From: Rhyacophila brunnea
Lineage: Eukaryota > Arthropoda > Insecta > Trichoptera > Rhyacophilidae
Assembly (NCBI GenBank): GCA_022495005.1
Contig: JAGYXB010001608.1
Coordinates: forward strand, 124,001 to 188,000
Direction: 5' to 3'
DNA: 64,000 bases
The notes beneath the pieces are model-generated. The model saw only the letters and a program-made list of their open reading frames with translations, searched no databases and was not told the origin of the DNA. How positions within the stretch are numbered: position 1 is the stretch's first letter; the number at the start of each line of letters is the position of its first letter. A program made the position numbers and the translations under genes. Shown one piece after another: positions 49,987 to 59,803 of the stretch.

Positions 49987-50210
49987 AGTACTGTTCGGTT
50001 AAAGCGGATACAGCGGAAAACGCATTTTGAAAATAGCCGATAAACTGGATTATTTGTTAGTTTGGGTTAGTTTAGGTTTGGTTAGGTTGGGTCAGGTTAG
50101 GTTAGGTTAGGTTAGGTTAGGTTTGGTTAGGTTAACCTAACAAATAATCCAGTTTATCGGCTATTTTCAAAATGCGTTTTCCGCTGTATCTGCTTTAACC
50201 GAACAGTACC
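49987..50210. mobile_element. Foldback element with TTAGG core, copy A
   Basis: 224 bp. Arms of 73 bp (49988..50060 and 50137..50209) are inverted copies with one mismatch; they begin GTACTGTTCGGTTAAAGCGG and end ATTATTTGTTAG. The loop is a TTAGG-type array, with five perfect GTTAG units at 50096..50120 inside variant units. The direct repeat AATCTTTC flanks both ends (49979..49986 and 50211..50218), an 8-bp target-site duplication, as made by hAT and P-type transposases. No coding capacity. Confidence 0.9.
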
Positions 50211-50218
50211 AATCTTTC

Positions 50219-50540
50219 TTCACTCGCTGCAGCTCTATCACTTTCCATTTTTTTTTTAAATAATAATATACATAATAATTAAAATAATATTTGATAAGCT
50301 ATTATATAATGGTTAATAGTATGTAAATTTGGTATACACTATATCTGCAATACTTACTTAATAAGCTTTAATATGTATGCTTGTTCTCAATATACACGGT
50401 GTTTTTAATTTATATCTCGGTACACTTTGTTTTATGATAGTAATAATTACAACCTACGCCAATAATTTCAATGCACTCGCAACGTCTATGTAGTGTCCCT
50501 GAGTTGAGTGGTGCGGATCAATTTTTATTGGCAAAAGTCC
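50219..50540. other. Region between foldback element A and gene 5; nothing recognised
   Basis: AT-rich, presumably with distal control sequence of gene 5. Confidence 0.4.
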
Positions 50541-50603
50541 GGTGGCAATGTCAAACAGCCCGATTGCGTTTTCGTTAATATGCAATCGAGAAACGTATAA
50601 ATA
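50541..50603 (+). promoter_or_regulatory. Promoter of cuticle gene 5 (GGTGGCAATGTCA block and TATA box)
   Basis: GGTGGCAATGTCA at 50541..50553 and TATAAATA at 50596..50603, 72 bp before the ATG. Gene 6 has the same two elements. The leader CTTGCAAACTGTATCAATTGG and onward is almost the same as in gene 6; the TCAATT near 50627 is a possible initiator. Confidence 0.7.
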
Positions 50604-50667
50604 GTTAATGCTTCTTGCAAACTGTATCAATTGGTATTTACCTTTGTTCGAGAAAACTACTCTCAAA

Positions 50668-51434
50668 ATGGCATTCAAGGTATCAACAAAATATCACTAT
50701 TCTTACACCGATTATTAACAAGCTTTTCATGGTGTGCTTAAAGCTCTCAATTCGATACGAATAAAATAATTTGTTACTGTAATATTATATAACACATTAT
50801 TATGCATCAGGAACGTATATTAAATATTCTTTTTGTTTATTTACAGTTCGTCGTCTTCGCCGCTATGGTGGCTGCTGCCAACGCCGGCCTCATCGCCCAG
50901 CCCGCTCTGGCTTACTCCGCTCCCCTGGGATACAACTCCCACTTAGGATACGCTGCACCAGTCGCCAAGATCGCAGCTCCACTCGCCTACTCCACTCCCC
51001 ACTCTTACGCCGCCCCTCTCGCATATGCCGCCCCAGTCGCCAAATACGCCACCATCGACGCTGACTACGATCCCAACCCTCAATACTCCTACGCCTACGA
51101 CATCCAAGACGGTCTGACCGGAGACTCCAAGAGCCAGCATGAATCCAGACACGGAGATGTTGTCGAAGGATCTTACTCCCTTATCGATGCTGATGGTCTT
51201 AAGCGCACCGTAGACTACACCGCCGATCCCCACAACGGATTCAACGCCGTGGTCCGTCGTGAACCCATCGGACACGCCGTTAAGGTTGTTGCCCCAGTTG
51301 CCAAGGTCATCTCTCCAGTCGCCTATGCTTCCCCCTTGTCTTACGCCGCCCCAGTCGCCAAGATTGCCGCTCCTTTGGCTTACGCCTCACCCCTTTCATA
51401 CGGTGCCCACAGCGCTCCCGCCTACTACCACTAA
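50668..51434 (+). CDS. RR-2 cuticular protein, gene 5 (199 aa, two exons)
   Basis: Join 50668..50679 and 50847..51434. MAFK, donor GTATCA, a compact 167-bp phase-0 intron ending TTTACAG. Signal peptide [17 protein letters not shown], then [21 protein letters not shown] and AAPVAK repeats to residue 70. RR-2 domain at about 81-143: [56 protein letters not shown]. The tail repeats [18 protein letters not shown] and ends [10 protein letters not shown]. An open frame continues upstream through the intron to 50802, but the acceptor and comparison with gene 6 show that those residues are intronic. It is a close tandem duplicate of gene 6, with a near-identical leader, promoter and 3'UTR. Expected to be secreted into rigid cuticle and to bind chitin. 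Confidence 0.94.
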
Positions 51435-51475
51435 AAACCGAATGATTTTTGGATTGTCTATCTCGTATAAACTGC

Positions 51476-51481
51476 AATAAA
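51476..51481 (+). terminator. Poly(A) signal of gene 5
   Basis: AATAAA 42 bases after the stop, in the context TGCAATAAATTATTTT that gene 6 shares. Genes 5 and 6 lack the TTATTTATTGACC motif of genes 1-4. Confidence 0.75.
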
Positions 51482-52095
51482 TTATTTTTTTAAATTATTT
51501 TAGATTTTTATTTAATACCTACCTATCCATGTTTGTAAATTTTCATGTAATGACTAGGAATAACATAATCATATCAATTTAATTTTGATACTTAAAATAA
51601 TTTAGAAAGTAGGTACCTCCTTACATAACAATATAGGTCCAGTGAAAGTCAAAAACTGAAAAACATCTGAAAAAATAAGAAGAGATGACGATGAGATCAA
51701 ATAAGTCTTGGTATAAAGATGACGGTGTTTTTCTCTTTCTATGCAGTATCCTTTATCGGACGCCAGCGATGGTTTTAGCCAAAGTGTCCTTATCTGTATC
51801 TACCCTGAACAAAGTTGAAGTACCTAAACTCAAACCCAATGTGACTTCATAAGAATTTGTTGCCTTTCTTCCGATAGTCTCAATTAATATAGTTATTAAA
51901 ATAACATCTGGTACAATTAATTATTCGAGAATTTACCACCTCATAAATAAATATTATATTTGTCTACTTACATTTGGACGGTTGGATATACAACTAGATC
52001 TAGATTATATTTTTAGAAGAGTTTTTTGCCATGGCGACCATAATCTTAAGCTCATGGTCTGGGGTTCGAGTAGGTATATGCAATTGAATTTGAAT
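51482..52095. other. Intergenic downstream of gene 5
   Basis: AT-rich. At about 52030-52085 'ggcgaccataatcttaagctc' and 'ggggttcgagtag' could be a worn SINE head. No gene. Confidence 0.35.
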
Positions 52096-52885
52096 TAGAG
52101 GGATTTTATTGTATTAATGCTACACCGGGTAGAGGAAGAGAGTCGCCAATACGGCCTCCTTATTAATAGGAATAAGACCAAGTTAATGGTTGTCGATCGG
52201 GCCAACCTTCTACCAACACCAAGTACACTCCAAAACCTCGAAACAGTCGACGAGTTTGTATATCTTGGATCGACCATCAGTGGAAAGGGCGGATGTGAAG
52301 CGGAAATAAGAAGGCGCACACAAATTGCAAAAAGTGCGATGACACGCCTTACCACTATATGGAAGGATCGGGGAATTTCGATTGCCACAAAAATGATGCT
52401 TGTGCAAACATTAGTGTTCTCGATATTCCTATACGGAGTCGAGTCGTGGACCCTAAAGGCAAGAGAACGGAAGGCAATTGATGCCTTTGAGATGTGGTGT
52501 TGGCGCCGAATGCTTCGCATTTATGGGACGAAGCACAGGACGAACCAGTCAATCATCCAGAGACTGAAGATAAAGGAACGGCTCTCGACGATATGTCTGA
52601 GAAGAATTCTGCAGTTTTTTGGACATATTATCAGGCACGGACCGGACAACCTGGAGAGACTGGTAGTTTTGGGTAGCCTCCATGGAAGGCGAAGCAGAGG
52701 AAGAGCGACTGCGCGATGGAGCGACCAAGTGAAAGAGCTGACTGGGGGCACCATCCATTCTGCCCTGAGAGAAGCGGAAGATCGAAAAGGATGGAAAGTC
52801 TTGGTCGCTCAAAGGATGGCGAAATTTAAATGTGGTCACGATCCTCAGCCATGAGTGTATGACCAAGAAGAAGATTGTATCAATA
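52096..52885 (+). pseudogene. 5'-truncated LINE (RTE-like) reverse-transcriptase C-terminus
   Basis: An open frame of 245 codons (52117..52854) begins MLHRVEEESRQYGLLINRNK and contains TKLMVVDR, FVYLGSTISGKGGCEAEIRR, TKMMLVQTLVFSIFLYGVES, ERKAIDAFEMWCWRRMLRI, TICLRRILQFFGHIIRHGPD, GRRSRGRATARWSDQVKEL and ends CGHDPQP before TGA. YLGS.I...G....EI..R, LYG.E.W, AFEMWCWRRMLRI and RWSDQ are typical of the C-terminal half of reverse transcriptases of the RTE group. It lacks the endonuclease and the catalytic Asp-Asp motif, so it is a dead 5'-truncated copy, but the frame is still open over its whole length, so it is young. It ends 'accaagaagaagattg'. Confidence 0.88.
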
Positions 52886-53140
52886 TAAAATATAAAATAC
52901 CACAGTAAATTTTATTGTAAAATCGTGGTCCGTGGACGTTTACGGTAGACCAGGATATCAGGATAACAAAGACTTACTTCGACTGTTCTGTTTACATATC
53001 AATTTAATATAACTGATACGACAACGTATGGCAAACGCATTCAGCCACAATTCCCTTTCAGTTTCATTCATCCTATTCAGTTTTGTTTTTACAGTTTAAC
53101 AATATAGCTGAAACTGAACGTGCAACTAATCTGACCAAGG
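52886..53140. other. Intergenic; nothing recognised
   Basis: AT-rich. Confidence 0.4.
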
Positions 53141-53475
53141 CCTGAACAAAAACGTACCATAAGTGCAAATGAGAATGCATTCGGCACGTTTATATCTCCG
53201 CAAGATGCGTTAGAATAAAATAGAATTTCAACGGCTGAATTAAATATTTTTTGGAAACGTCGCCGGTAAATATTGATTTGAATGATTACATTCATTTAAA
53301 TCTGCGAGCACATGTTTCTGAAATTTATTGTTTTTGTGTTAAATATAAAGTTAGTGGTACTTAATTATTTTTTCGTAATTAGTAGAAAATATGTTTAACT
53401 ATCTTGTGTTTAAATTTGGTAGCCATACTGAGAAGCAACGTGATGGTATAACGTTTCATAGTTAAGTTAATAATA
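53141..53475 (+). pseudogene. THAP-like first exon in a dispersed repeat, copy 2
   Basis: Homologous to 13183-13505 from 'cctgaacaaaaacg' onward. The exon at 53391 reads MFNYLVFKFGSHTEKQRDG, then ITFHS and stop. Both the first Cys and the second are lost, and the donor is TTAAGT instead of GTAAGT, so this copy is more decayed than copy 1. Confidence 0.5.
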
Positions 53476-54441
53476 ATAAAATTAAGGCTCTACCGTGCGT
53501 TATACGCGAGAAACACGGCTTCATTTTGTCGAAAAATAGCCACTCTCTTTTTATTATTACTCTGATGAACTGACCGTCTATAATGATCTTTAGAACGGTG
53601 ACACAACAATGCGTGTTCAAATCGAACTTGACCCACGTTTTTTTTTTTTTTAATATATTTAATACTTCTGTCTATTTCTGAAGTGTTTCCAAATTAAGTA
53701 TTTTTAATATTGGAAAACTTTTATCTAAAATTTCTGGGGAAAATGTTATTTTTATATATCTGTATACAAATGATACAAATGTATAGATCTACCAGAATAG
53801 GTTATCTACATCGCTACATGTCAATATTTTGCAATTATCATCCAGTAGTTCCAAATCAAAATAATATACGACTATTTCTGGTATATTTTATACTAAATAA
53901 ACTTTTGGATTTATAGTATAGGTATCGTATTTATCTATAACTAATATATTGTAGATGTGACACAGTTGGTATAAGTTTAATAAATACTGTAGATCAATGA
54001 CTACCAAACCGTGTGTCGCGAAAATGTGTCAGAAGTGCAGAAGACAGTAGGAAACCTCGCTATAGCATTTTCAAAGTATTTTACATCGCTTGATTGGGTT
54101 ATCAATAAATAACTTTCGCAAATTACGATGGTAGACACCAAATTTAATAAATAAAAAAAATAATTCCATGCACAAAGCCTCATTTTCTGAGCAAGAGTTA
54201 TCAGCATTTTGGATTTAGATTTGGAGTCAATTTCCTCAATTAGCTACTACAGTCTATAAATCTTATGTTTCCGTTTGGATCGTGGTACCTCATAGGAATG
54301 AAATCAAAAACACGGGAGTGATTACAGATGGATGATGAGGAGTTACGTGTTTGCTTATCTAATTTAGTGCCAAGTTTCAACATATTTTTTCTCGAAAATA
54401 ATTGTATCCTTCTCACTAATAAAAATATTATCGATACAAAT
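53476..54441. other. Intergenic; nothing recognised
   Basis: AT-rich with a T run near 53640. Short frames at 53710-53916 and 54001-54207 are not recognised. Confidence 0.4.
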
Positions 54442-54610
54442 CGGTTTACAGGAAGCCAGATGGGAACCGCGCTAATTTTCATGGCCGATTTTGGCAAAAT
54501 TCATGAATAAAATTATTCAAGAATGAAAACCTAACCTAACCTAACCTAACAAAGTATCCAGTATATCAGCTATTTTCAAAATTTGTTTCCGGCTGGCTTC
54601 CTGTAAACCG
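54442..54610. mobile_element. Foldback element with TTAGG core, copy C (diverged)
   Basis: 18-bp perfect inverted ends CGGTTTACAGGAAGCCAG (54442..54459; inverse 54593..54610). The right half reads CCTAA four times (54530..54550) and then 'caaagtatccagtatatcagc' and 'tattttcaaaatttg', clearly related to the right arms of copies A and B. The left arm is more diverged. No target duplication seen. Confidence 0.7.
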
Positions 54611-54611
54611 G

Positions 54612-55690
54612 TAAAACAATTTAATTTTAATGTGTGGTAACTACTAGACAAATTCCTCCTCCCTAGTGTGCTGCCAAGTAAGAAAAAGTTTTGCTGACAC
54701 TGCTTCGGGTGCTAGGTCTGTATAAAATATCATTTTGCCATTTTGTCTTTTATGAGTTGAGAACAATAGAGTATAAAAGTGGATATATAATGAATTAATA
54801 AAAATACTTTACTGACACACAGGTAAATGTCAGTCATTGACATTTATAACAATCAAATATATCACTTGTATTATTATCACTCACTATATACACTCTTTGT
54901 TACTAACAATACTAACGGCTAGGATAATTAAATAAATGAATTTTTACAATATGTATGTCATGTCTGACATCTTTAATATACTTGACCACCGAGAATCGAA
55001 TGAAAATAATATGTCACTGTTTATATATTTTTGAATGCATTTTATTTTGACACACTTAAATACGCTATTTCACCATTTATTTGGGTATTCATTCAACATA
55101 ATTTTAAACCGTAAAATATAAAATACAAACTGATTTTTTATGAAACAAACTTGTTAAAAAAATATTTTTATAACTTAGTGTATTGACTTTGATAATTCAT
55201 ATAAAAAACCAAATACTACTTACAAAAAAAAGTAAGTACACAAAATTATTACTCAAGAATATTTTTTTTCTCAACAGTTGAGGTATTTTTAGTAGAAAAT
55301 AACTAGAAGTCATAGGTACAAAAAATATAGTATAAAGATATGATTTGACTCAATAAATTTTAATTATTTATTTTTATTCAAGATAATAATTTTTAAAATC
55401 CTCGCACCCCGAATAATCTTCTTACGAATAATTTAACTATGCTGTCTGAGAAAATTCAAATTACGTCAAAAAATATCTACAATATTCGCAGCGCTAGAAG
55501 GCGACTGGAACACACCGGAACTCCGGTTCGTGAAATCCTCAAGACTTCCGCCCCGTCTCATGAAGAAGTTAAAAGTAGCTTTCCGATCCAGTAATTATTA
55601 TGAAAATCATTATTTACATTCATTTAGAGGTTTTAATAAAGATTAACAAGAAACTTGACATGTCGTATACACCTATTTTTATAGACAACT
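54612..55690. other. Intergenic before the second composite element
   Basis: AT-rich. 55510-55570 ('ccggttcgtgaaatcc', 'cgtctcatgaag') resembles 5365-5405 upstream of the first composite element ('ccggttcacaaaatcc', 'cgtctcatggaa'), so the composite repeat may start farther upstream than 55691. Confidence 0.4.
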
Positions 55691-56971
55691 AGCTGAAGTA
55701 CCCGGTTTCGCACAGGGTCGCTTCATGGCTATATTTATCTTAAATATTTAAAAAATAATAAGAGGTAATTATTTTTTTAATATTAAAATATCTGTGTAAT
55801 ACAATATAGCAATATGAAAATAACTCTAATAGGAGTAAAGGTCAAACAAAAGAGCACTAAATTAAAATCGAATCCAAAATATGAAAACGTTATTAATGGT
55901 ATTAATATGTAGTAAAAAAATCAAAATTGAATGGAACAAACAAACATTGTATTTTATATAATACTAATTTAGAAACCTTTGCAGGTGTGCGCACAACAAC
56001 TGACAAAAATTTCATCGCAATCGGATGAATGGTATAAGAACGCATACGAATAGAAGAAGATAGAATAAAAGAAAAAAAGAAGAAAATAGTTGTATCAATT
56101 CAAAAACCTTTGCGGGCGTGAGTACAACATATGATAAAAATTTCATTGCAATCGGATGAATGGTATAGGAACGCATACAAATAGAAGAATATAGAATAGA
56201 AGAAAAAGATCGTTGTACTAATTTAGAAACCTTCGCCGGTGTTGGCAAAATTACTGACGAAAATTTTATTGCAATCAGATGAATGGAATAAGAACGCATA
56301 CGAATAGAAGAATATAGAATAGAAGAAGAAGATGGTTGTACTATTTCAGAAAACTTCGCGGGTGTTGGCACAATTACTGACGAAAATTTTATTGTAATCG
56401 GATGAATGGTATAGGAACGCATACGAATAGAAGAAGATGGAATAGAAGAAGAAGATGGTTGTACTAATTCTGAAACCTTCGCGAGTGTTGGCACAATTAC
56501 TGACGAAAATTTTATTGCAATCGGAACGCATACGAATAGAAGAATATAGAATAAAAGACGACGCAGAAGATGGTTGTACTAATTCAGAAACTTTTGCGGG
56601 TGTTACAACAACTGACGAAAGTTTCATCGCAATCGGATGAATGGTATAGGAACCATACGAATAAAAGAAAATAGAATGAAGAAGAAGAAGAAGAAGGTGA
56701 TGATTTTTCCAGTTCAGAAACCTTCGCGGGTGTGCATACAACCACTTACTAAAATTTCATTGCAATCGGATGAATGGTATAGGAACGCATACGGGACAGA
56801 CAGACAGACAGACAGACATACAGACATTCATTTTTATATATAAGATATAGCCTATACTCTTCGCGCAAGTGCAAGCAATAAGTTGTCAAAGTTTTATCGC
56901 AATCGGATGAACGGTATGGCAGCGCATAAAATACGAACAAACAAACAAATATTGATTTTTATATATTAGAT
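55691..56971 (+). mobile_element. Composite repeat element with internal tandem repeats, copy 2
   Basis: Same start (AGCTGAAGTACCCGGTTTCG), about seven internal units (near 55971, 56100, 56225, 56348, 56468, 56582, 56715), the GACA microsatellite (about 56796-56820) and the same final unit and end as 5479-6966. The difference in unit number shows that the internal array expands or shrinks. A family A SINE abuts its end. Confidence 0.8.
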
Positions 56972-56981
56972 AATAAGGTTT

Positions 56982-57185
56982 TATGTTGAGCGGCTTAAGT
57001 GTCGGCTTATAATGCTATGGGTACCAGGTTCTAATCCTGGGTCTGGCAAATCCACATATTGTTTTTCAATTTGTGTTTCGAGGTTGAGCCATTTAATAGC
57101 CATTTATCGTTTAAAAAAATCTATTAATACAACCTCCACTCTACTGAGACCCATATGATTCCCTCAGGATCGAACATGGTGAAGT
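56982..57185 (+). mobile_element. tRNA-derived SINE, family A, copy 6
   Basis: The 5' edge of the head is missing ('gagcggcttaagtgtcggc' is left), B box 'aggttctaatcct', then 'tggcaaatccacatattg', 'tttttcaatttgtgtttcg', 'acctccactctact' and 'caggatcgaacatggt'. It directly follows composite copy 2. Confidence 0.8.
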
Positions 57186-57365
57186 AAGTAAGTTGTTCGG
57201 TTACAATGTTTTTAGACGATCTTAATATAACATAAATTATTATTCTGATTAATGAAAATGGTGTTACCATTCCATACGATTTGGATTTAGTATTTCTGGA
57301 TTCACCTACCGACGTCGTCAATATTTGTAGGAATGTATTTTTAATAATAATTAAAAGAAAATAAT

Positions 57366-57584
57366 GGTACTGTTCGGTTATACCGGAGCCAGCGGAAAAC
57401 GCATTTTGAAAATAGCCGATAAACTGGATTATTTGTTAGTTTGGGTTAGTTTAGGTTCGGTTAGGTTGGGTTAGGTTAGGTTAGGTTAGGTTAGGTTTGG
57501 TTAGGTTAACCTAACAAATAATCCAGTTTATCGGCTATTTTCAAAATGCGTTTTCCGCTGGCTCCGGTATAACCGAACAGTACC
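57366..57584. mobile_element. Foldback element with TTAGG core, copy B
   Basis: 219 bp. The 74-bp arms (57366..57439 and 57511..57584) are perfect inverted copies, beginning GGTACTGTTCGGTTATACCG. The loop has five perfect TTAGG units at 57471..57495 with variants on both sides. Exact 8-bp direct repeats AAAATAAT flank it (57358..57365 and 57585..57592). Confidence 0.93.
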
Positions 57585-57592
57585 AAAATAAT

Positions 57593-58140
57593 TTATAATA
57601 ATATACAAAATAAAGGAAAAAAAACCATTTTCAGTTTTTACAAATCAGTGAATTACTGAATTATGTAAGAACATTTCTAGCCCTCTTCACATATTTAAAA
57701 GTTTAGTATCACTCAAACCTAAACCATTATTACATTTCTTACTATGAAATATTTCTTACGTAAAAATATTAGCAAATACTAGCATTCAATTCGATACTTA
57801 AATATGAATAATTTAAGTAATTAAAAAAATATACAAAACTAAAAATTATATTATATTTTAATTGTGTACCTAATCAAATAAACTCGTTAATACAAAAATA
57901 ATTATCATTGAGTTGTTGTACAATCAACACAGATTATTTATTTAAATATTTCAATACAATATTAATTGATACAAAAAGTAATTCGACATTCTATTAAGCC
58001 CTCAGACTGTCTAATTAAGTGAACTTAATATAGTTGTTTTCAATAATAATTGTTACAGCAAAACAGACGATTAAATATGTTAAAACAACGTCCAATGTGC
58101 TAACCCTGAACATGACAGATTAATTATTTGCAAAAAATAC
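57593..58140. other. Region upstream of gene 6; nothing recognised
   Basis: AT-rich up to the conserved promoter block at 58141. Confidence 0.4.
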
Positions 58141-58214
58141 GGTGGCAATGTCAGTTAACTCTACCGTCGATCTACATTTGATAATGTCTTGTCGAGAGCA
58201 AATTTGTATAAATA
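58141..58214 (+). promoter_or_regulatory. Promoter of cuticle gene 6 (GGTGGCAATGTCA block and TATA box)
   Basis: GGTGGCAATGTCA at 58141..58153 and TATAAATA at 58207..58214, 73 bp before the ATG. Between TATA and ATG it differs from gene 5 by only a few bases. Confidence 0.7.
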
Positions 58215-58279
58215 GTAAGTGGCTGCTTGCAAAATGTATCAATTGGTATTCACCTTTGTTCGAGAAAACTTCTCCCAAA

Positions 58280-59755
58280 ATGGCATTCAAGGTATACATA
58301 TATTTGTTCAGTATTAAAGCTTTGAGCTTAAAGCTCACGTTACCTATCAATAAATCCACTTAACGATTATTATTATTTAAAATTTCTTTTACGAACTATT
58401 GAAACTACATATCGTTTCTTTTTAATGTTTTATCAATATTATTGACTGATGGCTCTTGATTAAAATAAAATTTGACTTCATAATAATATAATATAGAAAT
58501 TTGTCAGCTTACATATTTTGAAATATTGTTGATATATGGCTGATTTTCATAATGATCACGATCTCCATTCATGAGAGGACGATCGATATTAAGATATTTT
58601 GAAAAAAAAAATCAATGATTAAAATCCTTTTACTGAAGATCGCATTGACTGCCCTTCCAAGGAAGAAAGCGGTAACTCGTAAAATTTGTGAAATCGGGTT
58701 ATGAATGCCACCCGTTGGGCAAAGCAACGAATGAAAGCTATACATATTCTGTTCACTTTAAAATAAATGTTATCACTAAAATACCGTTAAAATCCTTAAT
58801 GAAAAATGATACACATTTCTTAGCAAAAGGGCACTCATTGCACCTATTTATTGCTATTTTAACGTCCTACTAATAAAAAATATCACCGTTTTTTATAAAT
58901 GTTAACAGTACAACAATTTTAAAATAACATATTATGTTATTTATCTCGAAAGTTTGTGAGAGTCAGTTATTGCCTTCTTCCTTGGAAGGGCAGTTGATTA
59001 CATTTGCAGTTTTTAAAACTATATAAATTGCCTAAAGATATAGCTGTACATACATAAGTATCTAGTCCCTGAATATCATTTGCCTAACCGTTGTGTATCT
59101 TTATTTGCAGTTCGTCGTCTTCGCCGCTATGGTGGCTGCAGCCAACGCTGGCCTCATCGCCCAGCCCGCTCTGGCTTACTCCGCTCCCCTGGGATACAAC
59201 TCACACTTGGGATACAACTCCCACTTAGGATATGCTGCACCAGTCGCCAAGATCGCAGCTCCCCTCGCCTACTCCGCTCCCCACTCTTACGCCGCCCCTC
59301 TCGCGTATGCCGCCCCAATCGCCAAGATCGCCGCTCCCTTGGCCTACGCTGCTCCCGTTGCCAAATATGCCACCATCGACGCTGACTACGATCCCAACCC
59401 TCAATACTCCTACGCCTACGATATCCAAGACGGTCTGACCGGAGACTCCAAGAGCCAGCACGAATCCAGACACGGAGATGTTGTCGAAGGATCTTACTCC
59501 CTTGTCGATGCTGATGGTCTTAAGCGCACCGTAGACTACACCGCTGATCCCCACAACGGATTCAACGCCGTCGTCCGTCGTGAACCCATCGGACACGCCG
59601 TTAAGGTTGTTGCCCCAGTTGCCAAGGTCATCTCTCCAGTCGCATATGCTTCCCCCTTGTCTTACGCCGCCCCAGTCGCCAAGATTGCCGCTCCTTTGGC
59701 TTACGCCTCACCCCTTTCATATGGTGCCCACAGCGCCCCCGCCTACTACCACTAA
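58280..59755 (+). CDS. RR-2 cuticular protein, gene 6 (218 aa, two exons)
   Basis: Join 58280..58291 and 59111..59755. MAFK, donor GTATAC, 819-bp phase-0 intron ending TTTGCAG. Signal peptide [17 protein letters not shown]. Compared with gene 5 it has 19 more residues before the domain: one extra NSHLGY unit near residues 34-45 and an extra block of the [13 protein letters not shown] kind near 71-83. RR-2 domain at about 100-162 with [35 protein letters not shown] and VVRREP; the tail ends [10 protein letters not shown] as in gene 5. Part of the longer intron is a foldback element (58644-58999). Predicted role is that of gene 5: a secreted, chitin-binding structural protein of rigid cuticle. 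Confidence 0.94.
58644..58999. mobile_element. MITE in the intron of gene 6
   Basis: ATTGACTGCCCTTCCAAGGA and onward (58644..58678) is inverted at 58958..58999 ('tgccttcttccttggaaggg' and 'cagttgatt'), giving imperfect 35-bp terminal inverted repeats over about 356 bp. It accounts for about half of the size difference between the introns of genes 5 and 6. Confidence 0.7.
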
Positions 59756-59797
59756 GAAACGAAATGAATTTGGATTGTCAACCTAGAATAAACCTGC

Positions 59798-59803
59798 AAT
59801 AAA
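59798..59803 (+). terminator. Poly(A) signal of gene 6
   Basis: AATAAA in TGCAATAAATTATTTT, matching gene 5. A second AATAAA lies at 59787..59792. Confidence 0.75.

Noticed and set aside
50061..50136. True telomere or chromosome end
   Set aside because: The TTAGG array is only about 75 bp, lies inside a transposon with target duplications and has unique DNA on both sides.
53710..53916. 68-residue plus-strand frame
   Set aside because: Composition follows the AT-rich background and there is no motif.
56012..56494. 160-residue minus-strand frame with repeated PAKVSELVQPSSSS
   Set aside because: It is the translation of the tandem units of the composite element; unit lengths vary, so the frame is not kept from copy to copy.
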